64,000 nt of DNA from Eurosta solidaginis (Eukaryota > Arthropoda > Insecta > Diptera > Tephritidae): assembly GCF_040869045.1 (NCBI RefSeq), contig NC_090319.1:51804779-51868778 (forward strand), in the 5' to 3' direction. Positions 23,745 through 35,848 of the stretch are shown here, in pieces (positions within the stretch are counted from its first letter, which is position 1; every line of letters starts with the position of its first letter). Position numbers and translations under genes: made by a program. The notes beneath the pieces are model-generated. The model searched no databases, was not told where the DNA came from, and saw only the letters and a list, made by a program, of their open reading frames with translations.

Positions 23745-24744
23745 TACTAGCGTGCCTAAAAGTATACTTCAAATTTCTTAAAAATTTGTTTATAGAGAAA
23801 ATGTCACAAATAACAGTTTAAATAAACATATCTATCTCAAATCGCCTTGTAAAATATTAAACAAAATTTTCAAGAAAAATAGTTGCTCTTACAAACTATA
23901 TATGTTGTTTTGTAGTAAAAGGAAATTTTCGTGACCAAAAAGCTAAGTGAATATATTTTCAGTACAAATAGGTATCCCGCAATCAGAGCCACATTAACAA
24001 TTCAGGCACCGATTCAGATTCGACGCACCGAAAGCCGTTGAAAGTGTATGGGCTCGTTTCAGGGTAAAAAATATGTCGGACTGTGTCATCTAGTTATCCT
24101 AGCAAAGGCAAAAATCTCTGATAGAAGTAGTTCTTAACTAATTGGCAGCCTTTGAAGCTATCGATGATATTCTAGATCTTTTATAACTGAACCCACGGTT
24201 AATGTAGTCAGAAAGTCATTTAGACACAATTCAAATATGAATTGTGATACTTAGGGACTACAATTATAGGTTTCTTTTTCTGTTTAAACTAAAGATCCAT
24301 GTAACTCACTAAATATACCTCATGGAAATTTTTTATATCTATGCAGCTTATTATTATTTCGGTATTTTCTACTTTATTTCTATTACTCTTCTAGTTAAGA
24401 GATGAATCCTCGATGAACCCACGTTAATATCAGATTGCTCAACGTCAGTCTGCGTAGAAAACAAGTTAAGACAAGGCTGTATATAGAGGGAAAATGTCTG
24501 TGCTACAAATGTGGACTGTAGATTGCCGCAATGCAACGACTCATCAGATTGTGGGCTCAGGATCAGCATCTTCCCAGAGTGTTTCATTGCTGCCTTTGTC
24601 CTAGTGGGCAGAGAGCTACTGGGTTACCAGGTTACCGATTTCTATGAGAATTCACACCAAGATTGAAATAATCCGTCTTCCGTGTTGGCTTAATCTATTT
24701 GCTATTTTGCAGCTGAATTTATTCATACTCACACCTTAGGTTAG
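23745..24744. other. No supported feature
   Basis: AT-rich sequence with short frames only, including one at 24369-24587 on the minus strand that shows no domain. Confidence 0.4.
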
Positions 24745-25745
24745 GTTAGTTTGAACTGGCCGGTCAATAAAGACCGCACATAGTCCATATTGTTAGCAGA
24801 ATTTGTTTGGCGTTCAAACGGAAGAACCCCAATCAGGTGCCAGGACATATGTTATAGAATAACTCCGTACTCTTGGAAAATAATAGCAGTTTTCTAGGAC
24901 CTAGCTTAATTGCAGCCTCAAGATCTGGCAACTCTGCCGCCCCTAATAGCTGACTTGACTTGGCGAGCGCAGCACATGAGCACAGAACGTGCTCAACCGT
25001 TTCTTCCTGCAGCTCACACTTCCTACACTTGCTGTTATTAATGAGGCCTAACTTATAAGCATGCGACGCCAGAGGGCAGTGTCCAGTGTCGCTACCTTCT
25101 ATCCTTTTATGACCGGGAACCCAGTAGAGATGTATGGTTCGGCCTGAGCGAAGTTTTCCAACGCATCTTTGCATTCCAGCACTTTTCTTGATGAATTACT
25201 GTGTGAGATTATTGCCTTAATCGCAGCCTCATTATCAATATATAAATTAACGCGACTGCAGTTTAAGCACGCTTCCTCCAACATTTCTACTGCTTTCTTC
25301 ACTGCTATAATTTCCGCTGGAAAAACGATGCAGTAATCTACTTATTTCTGGGTCGACACAGTAAATAGCAGACCCAACCCTTTCCATTAATTTGTAACCA
25401 TCCGTATATGCGTGTATAGCTTGTTCTACCATTTCAGCACCCCGGCACCAACCCTCCGGCTCAATTGTGGCCCCAATACACTCACGCCTTTCTGCGTATA
25501 CTTTTTTTCGAAAAGATGTTTCGCTTCTTTCCTCACTCACAAATGCTTGACTTCTTTTGCAACTTCTATTGGCTTTTGGCCGTTGGCCATGCTGGCCATC
25601 CCATCTGTCTGTTCGTTTCCATCCACCCCTTTGTAACAAGGTACCCAAAACAAAGGAATGATGTTACTATCCCCCCAACGGTTGACGCTATTAGCTTGAG
25701 TGCGACCTGACTGTCGTTGGATTCTAGTAGAGCGCTTCATTTCTG
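24745..25745 (-). pseudogene. RNase H-type LINE, RNase H plus tail
   Basis: On the minus strand two RNase H-type blocks occur. The first, at about 25700-25570, contains LFWVPCYKGVDGNEQTDG. Then a second starts with HAYTDGYKLMERVGSA (about 25430-25385; first catalytic Asp of the TDG motif) and goes on to VNLYIDNEAAIKA (25260-25220) and LYWVPGHKRIEGSD (about 25140-25100). It ends with a zinc-type tail CRKCELQEETVEHVLCSC and the LGPRKLLLFSK terminus. A deletion joins GSD to the GHCPLASHAYKLG segment. Having two WVP motifs points to two LINE copies fused or a duplication. Confidence 0.7.
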
Positions 25746-25949
25746 TAAGTGTCTCACATGCCTTTGTTCCCCAGGTCTATTTTGAAATGCTTATCAAATC
25801 AGCTTCCTCGTATTAAACCTGGTAAGCTGAAATAGTCGAATCAACTCTTTCAGCTTCACCATATTCCGTGACTGCATTACTTTGCCCCTTCGACATCCTT
25901 CTTTAGCTATGTAAACCAAAGTGCTCCTAGCTGCCTACTCAATTATTAT

Positions 25950-26300
25950 GTGTATAGGTGTGTATGTATGCTGTTTGAAACACTTCCATTGCCGCCGTCG
26001 GGCATGCTCGCATGGCTATCGTAATGTAGATATACGCCAAGCGTTGAAGTTTGGTGAGTGATTTCTTTACGGTCAACATATGTAGTTGCTCTTAATGCCA
26101 CGCCACCGCTCCATACACTTCGATAGGTCTCATTTGGGGCTGCATCTTGAGAATCTTCCTGTAATGCGTCTACACACCATTATTGCTATTGTGGCCTCTG
26201 ATATAGTGTTGTCGAGGTGCTTCCGCCACAGTTGCTTAGTATCGAACGTGGCCTGTCTTTTTTGAACTTGGCTTCTTCATCCCGTAGATGAAGCTTACCG
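25950..26300 (-). pseudogene. LINE reverse-transcriptase fragment (thumb region)
   Basis: A minus-strand frame reads FDTKQLWRKHLDNTISEATIA followed by CRRITG, typical of the KYLGV-LD-KLTW region just C-terminal of the reverse transcriptase core in insect LINEs. Stops and shifts occur on both sides. Confidence 0.55.
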
Positions 26301-26644
26301 AGGCCGTATTTTGAACAGTCTTTTTATTCACTTATGTTGAAAGCCATTAATATTTGGTTCCAGATATGCATATTAATGGATTAAATCAACAAAACCCAAC
26401 TCTCAGTAAGCTATGAAATAACATACGCATCTCATGGGTATATTTAAGTTAATTGATTTAACCAGCTTTTATACAGAACTAAAGCTATATAAAGGCTTCT
26501 TTTTCTTCTCAACTTTGAAATAGTTCAAGAGTTGTTTCGTTTTCCAATTCTTCTGCACAAGATCTCCTTATATCCAATTAGTTATCGTTTTGAAACAGGA
26601 AGACGGACTGATAGTGAGGCCTTAAGCTGCTCAGAGATCATACT

Positions 26645-27026
26645 AGTTGTTGTTGTTGTAGCGATAAGGACACTTCCCGAAGGCCTTGTTGCGTGTTATC
26701 GATGTTGATGGTTCTTTTGCAGGATGCAGATCCGGTACTTTCTGGTAACAGACAACATTAATTACTAGCCCGACGATCTCGGGAACGTTTTGGTATGACC
26801 ACATGAAACCATCTAGGGCATAACGCCCTCCCAACCCCTAGATCCATGAGGAACTTGGGGTCGCCAGAGCCTCCGCTGTTAAAGAAACAGGATTCGCCAC
26901 GGTAGGTGAGCTTGAAAATTGCGCTGGCCACCACATCAAAGGGTTGCGAAACACAGTCCCATGAATCAGTTTTAGTCGCCTCTTACGACAGGCATATATG
27001 CCGCGGGTATATTCTAAGTCCCCTAC
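26645..27026 (+). repeat. SINE-like dispersed repeat, longest copy
   Basis: Begins with GTTGTTGTTGTTGTAGCGAT. It includes GAACTTGGGGTCGCCAGAGC and a TTAGTCGCCTCTTACGACAG segment near the end, closing at CGCGGGTATATTCTAAG. Partial copies are at 6300-6430 and 50527-50690. It is non-coding. I recognise the style as a widespread fly repeat, but the class (SINE or other) is not certain. Confidence 0.65.
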
Positions 27027-27169
27027 ATAAGATAGATACTGCCACCATTGGTCTATTGTGCCGTTATCTTCTTCACAGCACCTCATCCAAGCCGACATCT
27101 CTGATGAACCCTAGCAGTTCACCTGGCTTGAAGGATTTAATTTGAGAATACTCTGCCCATGGTCAGCCC

Positions 27170-27601
27170 ACAAACTTAGTTCTGTGTTTTGAGATTGCGT
27201 CACATTCCAGGAGGATATGATCAGCCGTCTCACAATGTTTTTGTTGTTCGATAGTATGCCCAGCTTCTGCATGTGGCTGTTCAGTCTACAATGTCCTGTA
27301 AAAATAGATGTTAGGATACTTAGGTTAACAGTAACTTAGATTGTCTCAGGCCTGGCATATTGCGCCAGTGTTCTTCCCTCTTTTCCCTCTCTTCTACTAA
27401 TAAATGTCCCCTAAATTCCTGCGGGCCTACTGGCAGGAATGGCTCGGAACAGATAGGTCGTGTCGTTGCTGCCTCTCTTGCCAGGCTGTCCGCCTGCTCA
27501 TTACCCTCAACTCCCCTGTGGACAGGAACCCAGGCCAACAGTAGTTCGTTGTGTGCTCCTAGTTGATTTAGATTTCCAACGCACTCAAGGACCAGTGCTG
27601 A
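27170..27601 (-). pseudogene. RNase H-type LINE, RNase H C-half and tail (nest layer 1)
   Basis: On the minus strand from 27601 the frame reads SALVLECVGNL, then LLAWVPVHRGVEGNEQADSL (RNase H final block), and then in shifted frames a HCRLNSHMQKLG run and a cysteine tail. The N-terminal half of the same domain lies beyond LINE B at 32247 onward, so LINE B sits inside this older element. Confidence 0.7.
27597..27601. other. Target-site duplication GCTGA, left
   Basis: GCTGA directly precedes the LINE B tail, and an identical GCTGA lies at 32247-32251 at the 5' end of LINE B. Confidence 0.6.
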
Positions 27602-27717
27602 CTTTATTTTATTTATTTATTTATTTATTTATTTAAGCCAATCAGCATACAAATCTTATAGGCTATTTAGACATATATATATATATATTAAACAATAATT
27701 CTAACACTTCAAATACT

Positions 27718-29565
27718 TTATTTATAAAGAGTTGTTAAAGAACTTAAAAAGCGATCTTTCGAACCTGAAAAATCTACCTCGATAAATCTAGCAATTCTGT
27801 TGAACTCAATTAAAGCTCTAGTAATTGGAGCATTTTTCACATAAAGAGCTTTAGAAATACCAACATGGAAGAACTCCGAGCTACGCAGAGCTCTAGCTGG
27901 AATGTTTATTAGAATCCTTTCAAGGAGCACGGGACAATCAACAACACCCCGAAACAAATCAAAAATGAATGACAGCGACAAAATTGTTCTCCTGCTCTGC
28001 ATTGATTTTAAACTAATCAATAAGCATCGCGCTTCATAAGTCGGAATAGGCTCCGAGAAACGTAAGTTGCGTAATGCAAATTTTAAAAATACCTTTTGGA
28101 TGCGTTCAATTCTTACAATGTGGCAACTGTAGTATGGCGACCAAATGAAGCAGGCATACTCAAGCTTGGAACGCACAAATGCCGAAACTAACTGCTTAAG
28201 TGTATAAGGGTCGGCAAAATCCAAGCTATGACGCCTAACAGAGGCCAGCATGGCATACGATTTTGAAATGCAAAGGTTAATATGGCTTGCAAAAGTAAAT
28301 TTCGAGTCGAAAATTACTCCTAAGTCCTTAATTTCACTTACCCGCGACAAAGGCGTATTAGATATATGATATGAGGTATCAATGATATTCATACGTTTCG
28401 AAAAAGTAATATGAAAACACTTACTTATGTTGAGTGTTAGCCGATTATTTTTACACCAGTTACTTAATTTATCCAAATCTAATTGCATCAATTCGGAATC
28501 ATGAAGGCTATTGATTATAGAATATATTTTAAGGTCATCCGCGTACAGAAGAAATCTTACTGTAGAAAAGCAAGAGCAAATGTCATTGATAAACAGGACA
28601 AAGAAAATTGGGCCCAGAATGCTTCCTTGTGGAACACCGGAGCAGGCGACGAACGGGATAGACCTAACATTGTCAACCACCACCACACAGTGACGGTTAT
28701 ATAAGTAGGATTCAATCCATCTCAGGAAGACAGAATGGAATCCCATCAGGGCTAGTTTTTTAGTCAGAATTGAATGTGCAATCCGATCAAATGCTTTAGA
28801 AAAGTCAGTATATACTGTGTCAACTTGACATCCTGACTGAAAGGCTGCGATGCAGTCATCAGAGAAAATAGCCAAGTTAGACACAGTTGAGCGTCCCGGA
28901 AGAAAGCCATGCTGTTCTGGACATACAATATTCTTGACAAAGAAAAGTAGTTTCTCTTGAATAATGCATTCAAAGAGCTTTGCTGTGGCGGATAGTTTGG
29001 AAATAGGCCTATATTTGCTAACGTAATTTTTATTGCCACTCTTGAAAATAGGTGAGATCAGAGCTAATTTCCAAGCGTCAATAAAGGTACCCGACGATAA
29101 GGAATTGCTAAAAATTAACAAGAGTGGGTAAGCTAGGGTATCGCACAGTTTGAACACAATTACAGACAAACCATCAACATCGGTATTTGACGAGGGTTTA
29201 AGTCGAGAAATGCCCCTAACGATATCGTCATTAGACAACACAAGGTTCCCAAACTCAAAAACAGGATGTGTGTTAAAACAAATGTCGTTACAATTGCCAG
29301 AATCGGATACAAAATTTGCCATAAAATATTCGGAAAAAAGATTTGGGGCAGCCACAGGAGTATCAACCACTTTGTCGCCGAGGAAAATAGATGATGGAAT
29401 ATTAGATACAGCCTTCTTTGAGTTAACGAAATTCCAAAATGATTTTGGATTTGATTTTAAGTTTTCTTCACAATTTAAAATGTAATTTCTGTGTAAAAAT
29501 TTATCAAGGCAAGCAAATTTCTTTTCACACTCTTTATACTTATCGTAAAAAGCCCTATTTTGACT
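27718..29565 (-). pseudogene. LINE B reverse transcriptase part of ORF2
   Basis: An open frame on the minus strand from the family 1 junction to the stop at 27718, without internal stops. Reverse transcriptase blocks: LKPSSNTDVDGLS near 29190, KYRPISKLSATAK near 29010, QHGFLPGRSTVSNL near 28910, YTDFSKAFDRIAHSIL near 28800, SGVPQGSILGP near 28640, YADD at 28534-28545, and the LEYACFIWSPYY region near 28150. No RNase H. The domain is related to LINE A but clearly a different family. It cannot be expressed as a whole, because it lacks most of the endonuclease and is interrupted upstream. Confidence 0.85.
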
Positions 29566-29568
29566 GTT

Positions 29569-31854
29569 TTTATACTCAGTTGAGCAGAGCTCACAGAGTA
29601 TATTAAGTTTGATTGGATAACGGTTGGTTGTACATATATAAAGGAATCGAGATAGATCGATATATCAAAATAATCAGGATCGAAAAAAAATTTGATTGAG
29701 CCATGTCCGTCCGTCCGTCCGTCCGTTAACACGATAACTTGAGTAAATTTTGAGGTATCTTGATGAAATTTGGTATGTAGGTTCCTGAGCACTCATCTCA
29801 GATCGCTATTTAACATGAACGATATCGGACTATAACCACGCCCACTTTTTCGAAATCGAAAATTTCGAAAAACGGAAAAAGTGCGATAATTCATTACAAA
29901 AGACCGATAAAGAGACGAAACTTGGTAGATGAGTTGAACTTATGACGCAAAATAGAAAATTAGTAAAATTTTGGACAATGGGCGTGGCACCGCCCACTTT
30001 TAAAAGAAAGTAATTTAAAATTTTGCAAGCTGTAATTTGGCAGTCGTTGAAGATATCATGATGAAGTTTGGCAGGAACGTTACTCTTATTACTATATATA
30101 CGCTTAATAAAAATTAGCAAAATCGGAGAAGGACTACGCCCACTTTAAAAAAAAAATTTTTTTAAAGTAAAATTTTAACAAAAAATTTAATATCTTTACA
30201 GTATATAAGTAAATTATGTCAAGATTCAACTCCAGTAATGATATGGTGCAACAAAATACAAAAATAAAAGGAAATTTAAAAATGGGCGTGGCTCCGCCCT
30301 TTTTCATTTAATTTGTCTAGGATACTTTTAACGCCATAAGCCGAACAAAAATTAACCAATCCTTCTGAAATTTGGTAGGAGCATAGATTTTATGGCGTTA
30401 ACTGTTTTCTGTGAAAATGGGCGAAATCGGTTGATGCCGCGCCCAGTTTTTATACACAGTCATCCGTCTGTTCCTCCGCATGGCCGTTAACACGATAACT
30501 TGAGCAAAAATCGATATATCTTTACTAAACTCAGTTCACGTACTTATCTGAACTCACTTTATCTTGGTATGAAAAATGAACGAAATCCGACTATGACCAC
30601 GCCCACTTTTTCCATATCGAAAATTACGAAAAATGAAAAAAATGCCACAATTCTATACCAAATACCAAAAAATGGATGAAATATGGTAAGGTTATTGGAT
30701 TGTTTTATTGACGCGAAATATAACTTTAGAAAAAACTTTATAAAATGGTTGTGACACCTACCATATTAAGTAGAAGAAAATGAAAAAGTTCTGCAGGGCG
30801 AAATAAAATACCCTTAAAATCTTGGCAGGTATTACATATATAAATGAATTAGTGGTATCCAACAGATGATGTTCTGGGTCACCCTGGTCCACATTTTGGT
30901 CGATATCTGGGTAACGCCTTCACATATACAACTACCACCACCCCTTTTAAAACTCTCATCAATACCTTTAATTTGATACCCATATCGTACAAACTCATTC
31001 TAGAGTCACCCCTGGTCCACCTATATGGCGATATTTCGAAAAGGCGAACACCTACAGAACGAAGGCCCACTCCCTTTTAAAAATACTCATTAACACCTTT
31101 CATTGGATACCCATATCGTACACACAAAGTCTAGAGTCACCCCTGGTCCAGAAAGGCCCACTCCTTCTTAAAATACTCATTAACTCCTTTCTTTTGATAC
31201 CCATATTGCACAAACGAATTCTAGGGTCACCACTGGTCCACCTTTATGGCGATATCTCGAAACGGCGTCCACCTATGGAACTAAGGATTACTCCCTTTTA
31301 AAATACTCATTAACACCTTTCATTTGATACCCATATCGTACAAACGCATTCTAGAGTCACACCTGGTCCATCTTTATGGCGATATCTCGAAAAGGCGTCC
31401 ACCTATAGAACTAAGGCCCACTCCCTCTTAAAATACTCATTAACACCTTTCATTTGATACCTATATCGTACAAACGCATTCTAGAGTCACCCCTGGTCCA
31501 TCTTTACGGCGATATCTCGAAAAGGCGTCCATCTATAGAACTTAGGTCCACGCCCTTTTAAAATACTCATTAATACCTTTCATTAGATACCCATATCGTA
31601 CAAACGCATTCTAGAGTCAACCCTGATCCACCTTTATGGCTATATCCCTAAATGGCGTCCACCTATAGAACTATGGCCCACTCCCTCATAAAATAATCTT
31701 TAATGCCTTTCGTTTGATACACATGTCATACAAACACATTCCAGGGTTTCCCTCGGTTCATTTTCCTACATGGTTATTTTCCCTTATGTTGTCACCATAG
31801 CTCTCAACTGAGTATGTAATGTTCGGTTACACCCGAACTTAACCTTCTTTACTT
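29569..31854 (-). repeat. Family 1 dispersed repeat, copy E, inside LINE B
   Basis: A full-length minus-strand copy: terminal TTTTTATACTCAGTTGAG at the left, a GTCC run near 29705-29724, the GTGGGCGTGG body, then about seven tandem units (anchors near 30987, 31117, 31208, 31338, 31468, 31598 and 31728), the hairpin and CTTTACTTG at the right. Junction bases can be assigned to element or flank, so a 0-3 bp duplication (at most AAC) is all that can be claimed. It interrupts LINE B between KFN and SQN codons with the frame preserved. Confidence 0.85.
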
Positions 31855-32246
31855 GTTAAATTTACGGAAGAATTTATTTTTCAAATTGCAAAGTTTCATC
31901 AGGGCAGCATTGTGCCAAGGAACTTTGTATTTTTTTTTTTTTGAAAGCACAGGTATGCAGCTTTTACATACATCCACAACGGTGGATCTAAATATCTCAA
32001 AACTATTAGTGGTATCGAGATTACAAAGCAAATTATCCCAATTTACTTGCTGCAACAGATTGTTCAGATTCGAAAAATCACACCGCTTGAAATTAAAAGA
32101 GAAAGAAGATGTAGCATTACTAGTTACGGAGTATTTATAAAATTCAATATCAAAAACTAGAGGAACATGATGCATATCCGATTTAATAATAGGTGAAGAG
32201 CATTCATGCAACGTGAAATTTAAGTCGTTACTTAGAAATATCAAAC
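31855..32246 (-). pseudogene. LINE B endonuclease C-terminus and linker
   Basis: A 131-codon minus-strand frame with the IFLSND start region and the final endonuclease block SDMHHVPLVFD (S-D-x-x-H type, near 32185). A basic linker follows up to RKFN at the insertion site. It is 5' truncated, so the catalytic Glu and GDFN motifs are absent. Confidence 0.8.
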
Positions 32247-32840
32247 GCTGATACTACCTTGAAGGGCCTGAATGTCACTGAGTATGGCAGTTGTGTCATT
32301 GTAGTATTCGCGGTGGAAGTTCAGATCAGCGCACAGGTTTACGGCGAATACTTCCTCTTAAAAAATGCTCGGGTATGCTCCCAGAGGTGTTGATATCTTG
32401 GCTCTGGGTCCGAAGACTCCGGATCTAATCCCCTCTGGCTTCTTCGAGCCATCGGTGTACCATTCTATTTTATGTAGCTGCTAAATGCTTTCCATTCTGC
32501 CTTCCTTCCATGTATCCTTGTCTCACAATTCTACTTTATACCTTTTCTCAAAAACTATCTGCTTGAGGATATCATCCCTCGGAAGTTGAGAGATTGCGAT
32601 CTTCTCTCTCAGTTCCTACATTCTCCAGGACGATTTACCTTTACCTTTGCCCGAGCCCTCCTTGGCGATATTCAGGATGGTTCACTTTCTCAGCCCCCTA
32701 ACCCGCTGGAGGTTTTAGGAACTATAATTGTAGAGCGATAATACATCCCCTTTAATCCGTTCTTGAGGGGAGAGCTTCTTCCGAAATTACACCGCAAATT
32801 CTGCTGCCGGGTTGTCAAAGATTGAAAAATGTTTAATGAC
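32247..32840 (-). pseudogene. RNase H-type LINE, RNase H N-half (nest layer 1)
   Basis: Minus-strand frame with EWYTDGSKKPEGIRSGVFGP near 32470-32405, the first RNase H block including the TDGS catalytic Asp. It goes on to EEVFAVNLCADL (catalytic Glu) and SDIQALQG (SD-Q block) ending near 32255. The next blocks of the same domain appear at 27601 and below. The sequence upstream of 32500 is weakly recognisable. Confidence 0.65.
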
Positions 32841-33357
32841 TATAGAAAAAAATTTTCAACCATATAAAGCAAACAATTTTGAGGTTTTACGTAATCGGCT
32901 TTAGAGAAATTATTTCTCGCCAAGAACTTCATCGTACAATGTTATTGGCTTTAAACGCAGTTTTATCGTGCTTGGCAATTTCCCCCATCACCTCACACTC
33001 GCATTGGTTCTATATGCATAATGTGAAAATTAAGTTAATTTTGTATGTGTTTGAGTGTTGCTTAATTGCTTAGTCATGAATTATTACCCATATGGATTAA
33101 TTAATCTTCATTTCATATGCACAGAATGTTATTACATGCAAGTATGTAGCTGCGGTTGTGGTTGTTTTTGTTCTTTTGTTCTTTTGTTATTATTATCGGC
33201 AACGTGTTATCGCCCAGGTGGCTGCTGATTTTTAGATTTAATGTGTCGACGCCTTGGAATGAAAACGATATAATGATTTTTACTTTATGCATTTACTAAC
33301 AGTAGCGTGCGCGAAAGTAGCAGCGGACATTTTTACCAAATTCGTAAATTAAGTTCT
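32841..33357. other. No supported feature
   Basis: AT-rich spacer with GTTTTTGTTC-type simple sequence near 33160-33195. No gene or repeat match. Confidence 0.4.
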
Positions 33358-35467
33358 TATTTTTATACTCAGTTGAGCAGAGCTCACAGAGTATATTAAG
33401 TTTGATTGGATAACGGTTGGTTGTACATATATAAAGGAATCGAGATAGATATAGACTTCCATATATCAAAATAATCAGGATCGAAAAAAAATTTGATTGA
33501 GCCATGTCCGTCCGTCCGTCAGTCCGTCCGTCCGTCCGTCCATTAACACGATAACTTGAGCAAATTTTGAGGTATTTTGATGAAATTTGGTATGTGGGTT
33601 CCTGAGCACTCATCTCAGATCGCTATATAAAATGAACGAAATCGTACTATAACCACGCCCACTTTTTCGATATCGAAAATTTCGAAAAACAGAAAAAGTG
33701 CGATAATTCATTACAAAAGACCGATAAAGCGACGAAACTTGGTAGATGAGTTGAACTTATGACGCAGAATAGAAAATTAGTAAAATTTTGGACAATGGGC
33801 GTGGCACCGCCCACTTTTAAAAGAAGGTAATTTAAAATTTTTGCAAGCTGTAATTTGGCAGTCGCTGAAGATATCATGATGAAATTTGGCAGGAACGTTA
33901 CTTCTATTACTATATGTACGCTTAATAAAAATTAGCGAAATCGGGGAAGGACCACGCCCACTTTTAAAAAAAAATTTTTTTTAAAGTAAAATTTTAACAA
34001 AAAATTTAATATCTTTACAGTATATAAGTAAATTATGTCAAGATTCAACTCCAGTAATGATATGGTACAACAAAATACAAAAATAAAAGAAAATTTAAAA
34101 ATGGGCGTGGCTCCGCCCTTTTTCATTTAATTTGTCTAGGATAATTTTAACGCCATAAGTTGAACAAAAATTAACCAATCCTTTTGAAATTTGGTAGGGG
34201 CATAGACTTTATGGCGTTAACTGTTTTCTGTGAAAATGGGCGAAATCGATTGATGCCACGCCCAGTTTTAATACACAGTCGTCCGTCTGTCCTTCCGCAT
34301 GGCCGTTAACACGATAACTTGAGCAAAAATCGATATATCTTTACTAAACTCAGTTAACGTACTTATCTGGACTCACTTTATCTTGGTATGAAAAATGAAC
34401 GAAATCCGACTATGACCACGCCCACTTTTTAATACCTTTTAATACCTTTAATTTGATACCCATATCGTACAAACTAATTCTAGAGTCACACCTGGTCCAC
34501 CTTTATGGCGATATTTCGAAAAGGCGAACACCTATAGAACGAAGGCCCACTCCTTTTAAAAATACTCATTAACACTTTTCATTTGATACCCATATCGTAC
34601 AAACAAAGTCTAGAGTCACCCCTGGTCCAGAAAGGCCCACACCCTCTTAAAATACTCATTAATCCCTTTCGTTTGATACCCATATTGCACAAACGAATTC
34701 TAGAGTCACCCCTGGCCCACCTTTATGGCGATATCTCGAAACGGCGTCAACCTATGGAACTAAGGATTACTCCCTTTTAAAATACTCATTAACACCTTTC
34801 ATTTGATACCCATATCGTACAAACGCATTCTAGAGTCACACCTGGTCCATCTTTATGGCGATATCTCGAAAAGGCGAACACCTATAAAACGAAGGCCCAC
34901 TCCCTTTTAAAAATACTCATTAACACCTTTCATTTGATACCCATATCGTACAAACAAAGTCTAGAGTCACCCCTGGTCCACCTTTATTGCGATACCTCGA
35001 AAATGCGTCCACCTATAGAACTAAGGCCCACTCCCTCTTAAAATACTCATTAACCCCTTTCGTTTGATACCCATATTGCACAAACGAATTCTAGAGTCAC
35101 CCCTGGCCCACCTTTATGGCGATATCTCGAAACGGCGTCCACCTATAGAACTAAGGCCCACTCCCTTTCAAAATACTCATTAACACCTTTCGTTTGATGC
35201 CCATATTGTGCAAACAAATTCTAGGGTCACCCCTGGTCCACCTTTATGGCGATATCTCGAAACGGCGTCCACCTATGGAACTAAGGATTACTCCCTTTTA
35301 AAAGGCTCATTAATGCCTTTCATTTGATACACATGTCATACAAACACATTCCAGGGTTTCCCTCGGTTCATTTTCCTACATGGTTATTTTCCCTTATGTT
35401 GTCACCATAGCTCTCAACTGAGTATGTAATGTTCGGTTACACCCGAACTTAACCTTCCTTACTTGTT
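33358..35467 (-). repeat. Family 1 dispersed repeat, copy F
   Basis: A minus-strand copy with an extended GTCC run at about 33505-33540 and the usual body. A jump near 34425 into the tandem region skips the 5' part of the body. There are about eight tandem units (anchors near 34467, 34596, 34686, 34825, 34948, 35076, 35205 and 35336). The hairpin end CCTTACTTG is at 35467. The last segment is almost identical to copy E, suggesting recent common origin. Confidence 0.8.
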
Positions 35468-35848
35468 TTATTATAGATAATTAAAAAAAAAATTCTATTA
35501 ATTTTATGACTGAAACTACTCAAGTCATTATAAAAATATTTTTCGAAAAAATTTGATAATTCGAAATATTTTACTAAACTTTTTTTTAGAATTTTCCGAT
35601 TATTTTAAGAATGCAGTTTTGTAGCGAAATCAATGCTAGTCCCACGAAGTAAAAGTTATAGGTCTCTCAGAATTCGTATTGATTTTTAACACGCTTATAT
35701 TTCCTTCGCTTGTACATATGTATGTGCAAAGTAGAGTTAGACCCATCTAGCGGCAATTAATGAAGACTCGCGGCAGTGGTTAAATAACTCGCTACAAAAC
35801 AAGTTGTGCTTAAAGCGGAGACACGAACTTCTGTGCTACGGCGTGTTT
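35468..35848. other. No supported feature
   Basis: AT-rich spacer without a recognisable gene or repeat. Confidence 0.4.

Larger units (their letters stand above)
27602..32246 (-). mobile_element. CR1-like LINE B, 5' truncated, split by family 1 copy E
   Basis: The 3' end is a (TAAA)n-type tail at about 27602-27635. The reverse transcriptase runs from 29565 down to 27718, and the end of the endonuclease lies at 31858-32244. The 5' end stops in the endonuclease at 32246, a typical 5' truncation. It is flanked by GCTGA on both sides and by the two halves of an older LINE RNase H domain. Removing copy E restores one reading frame. Confidence 0.85.

Noticed and set aside
33647..33877. Recurrent frames of the type SSTTAKLQLAKLLNYLLLKVGGATP in many family 1 copies
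   Set aside because: They recur because the repeat recurs. Frames differ in length between copies, have no domain, and fall in the GTGGGCGGTG near-palindrome region.
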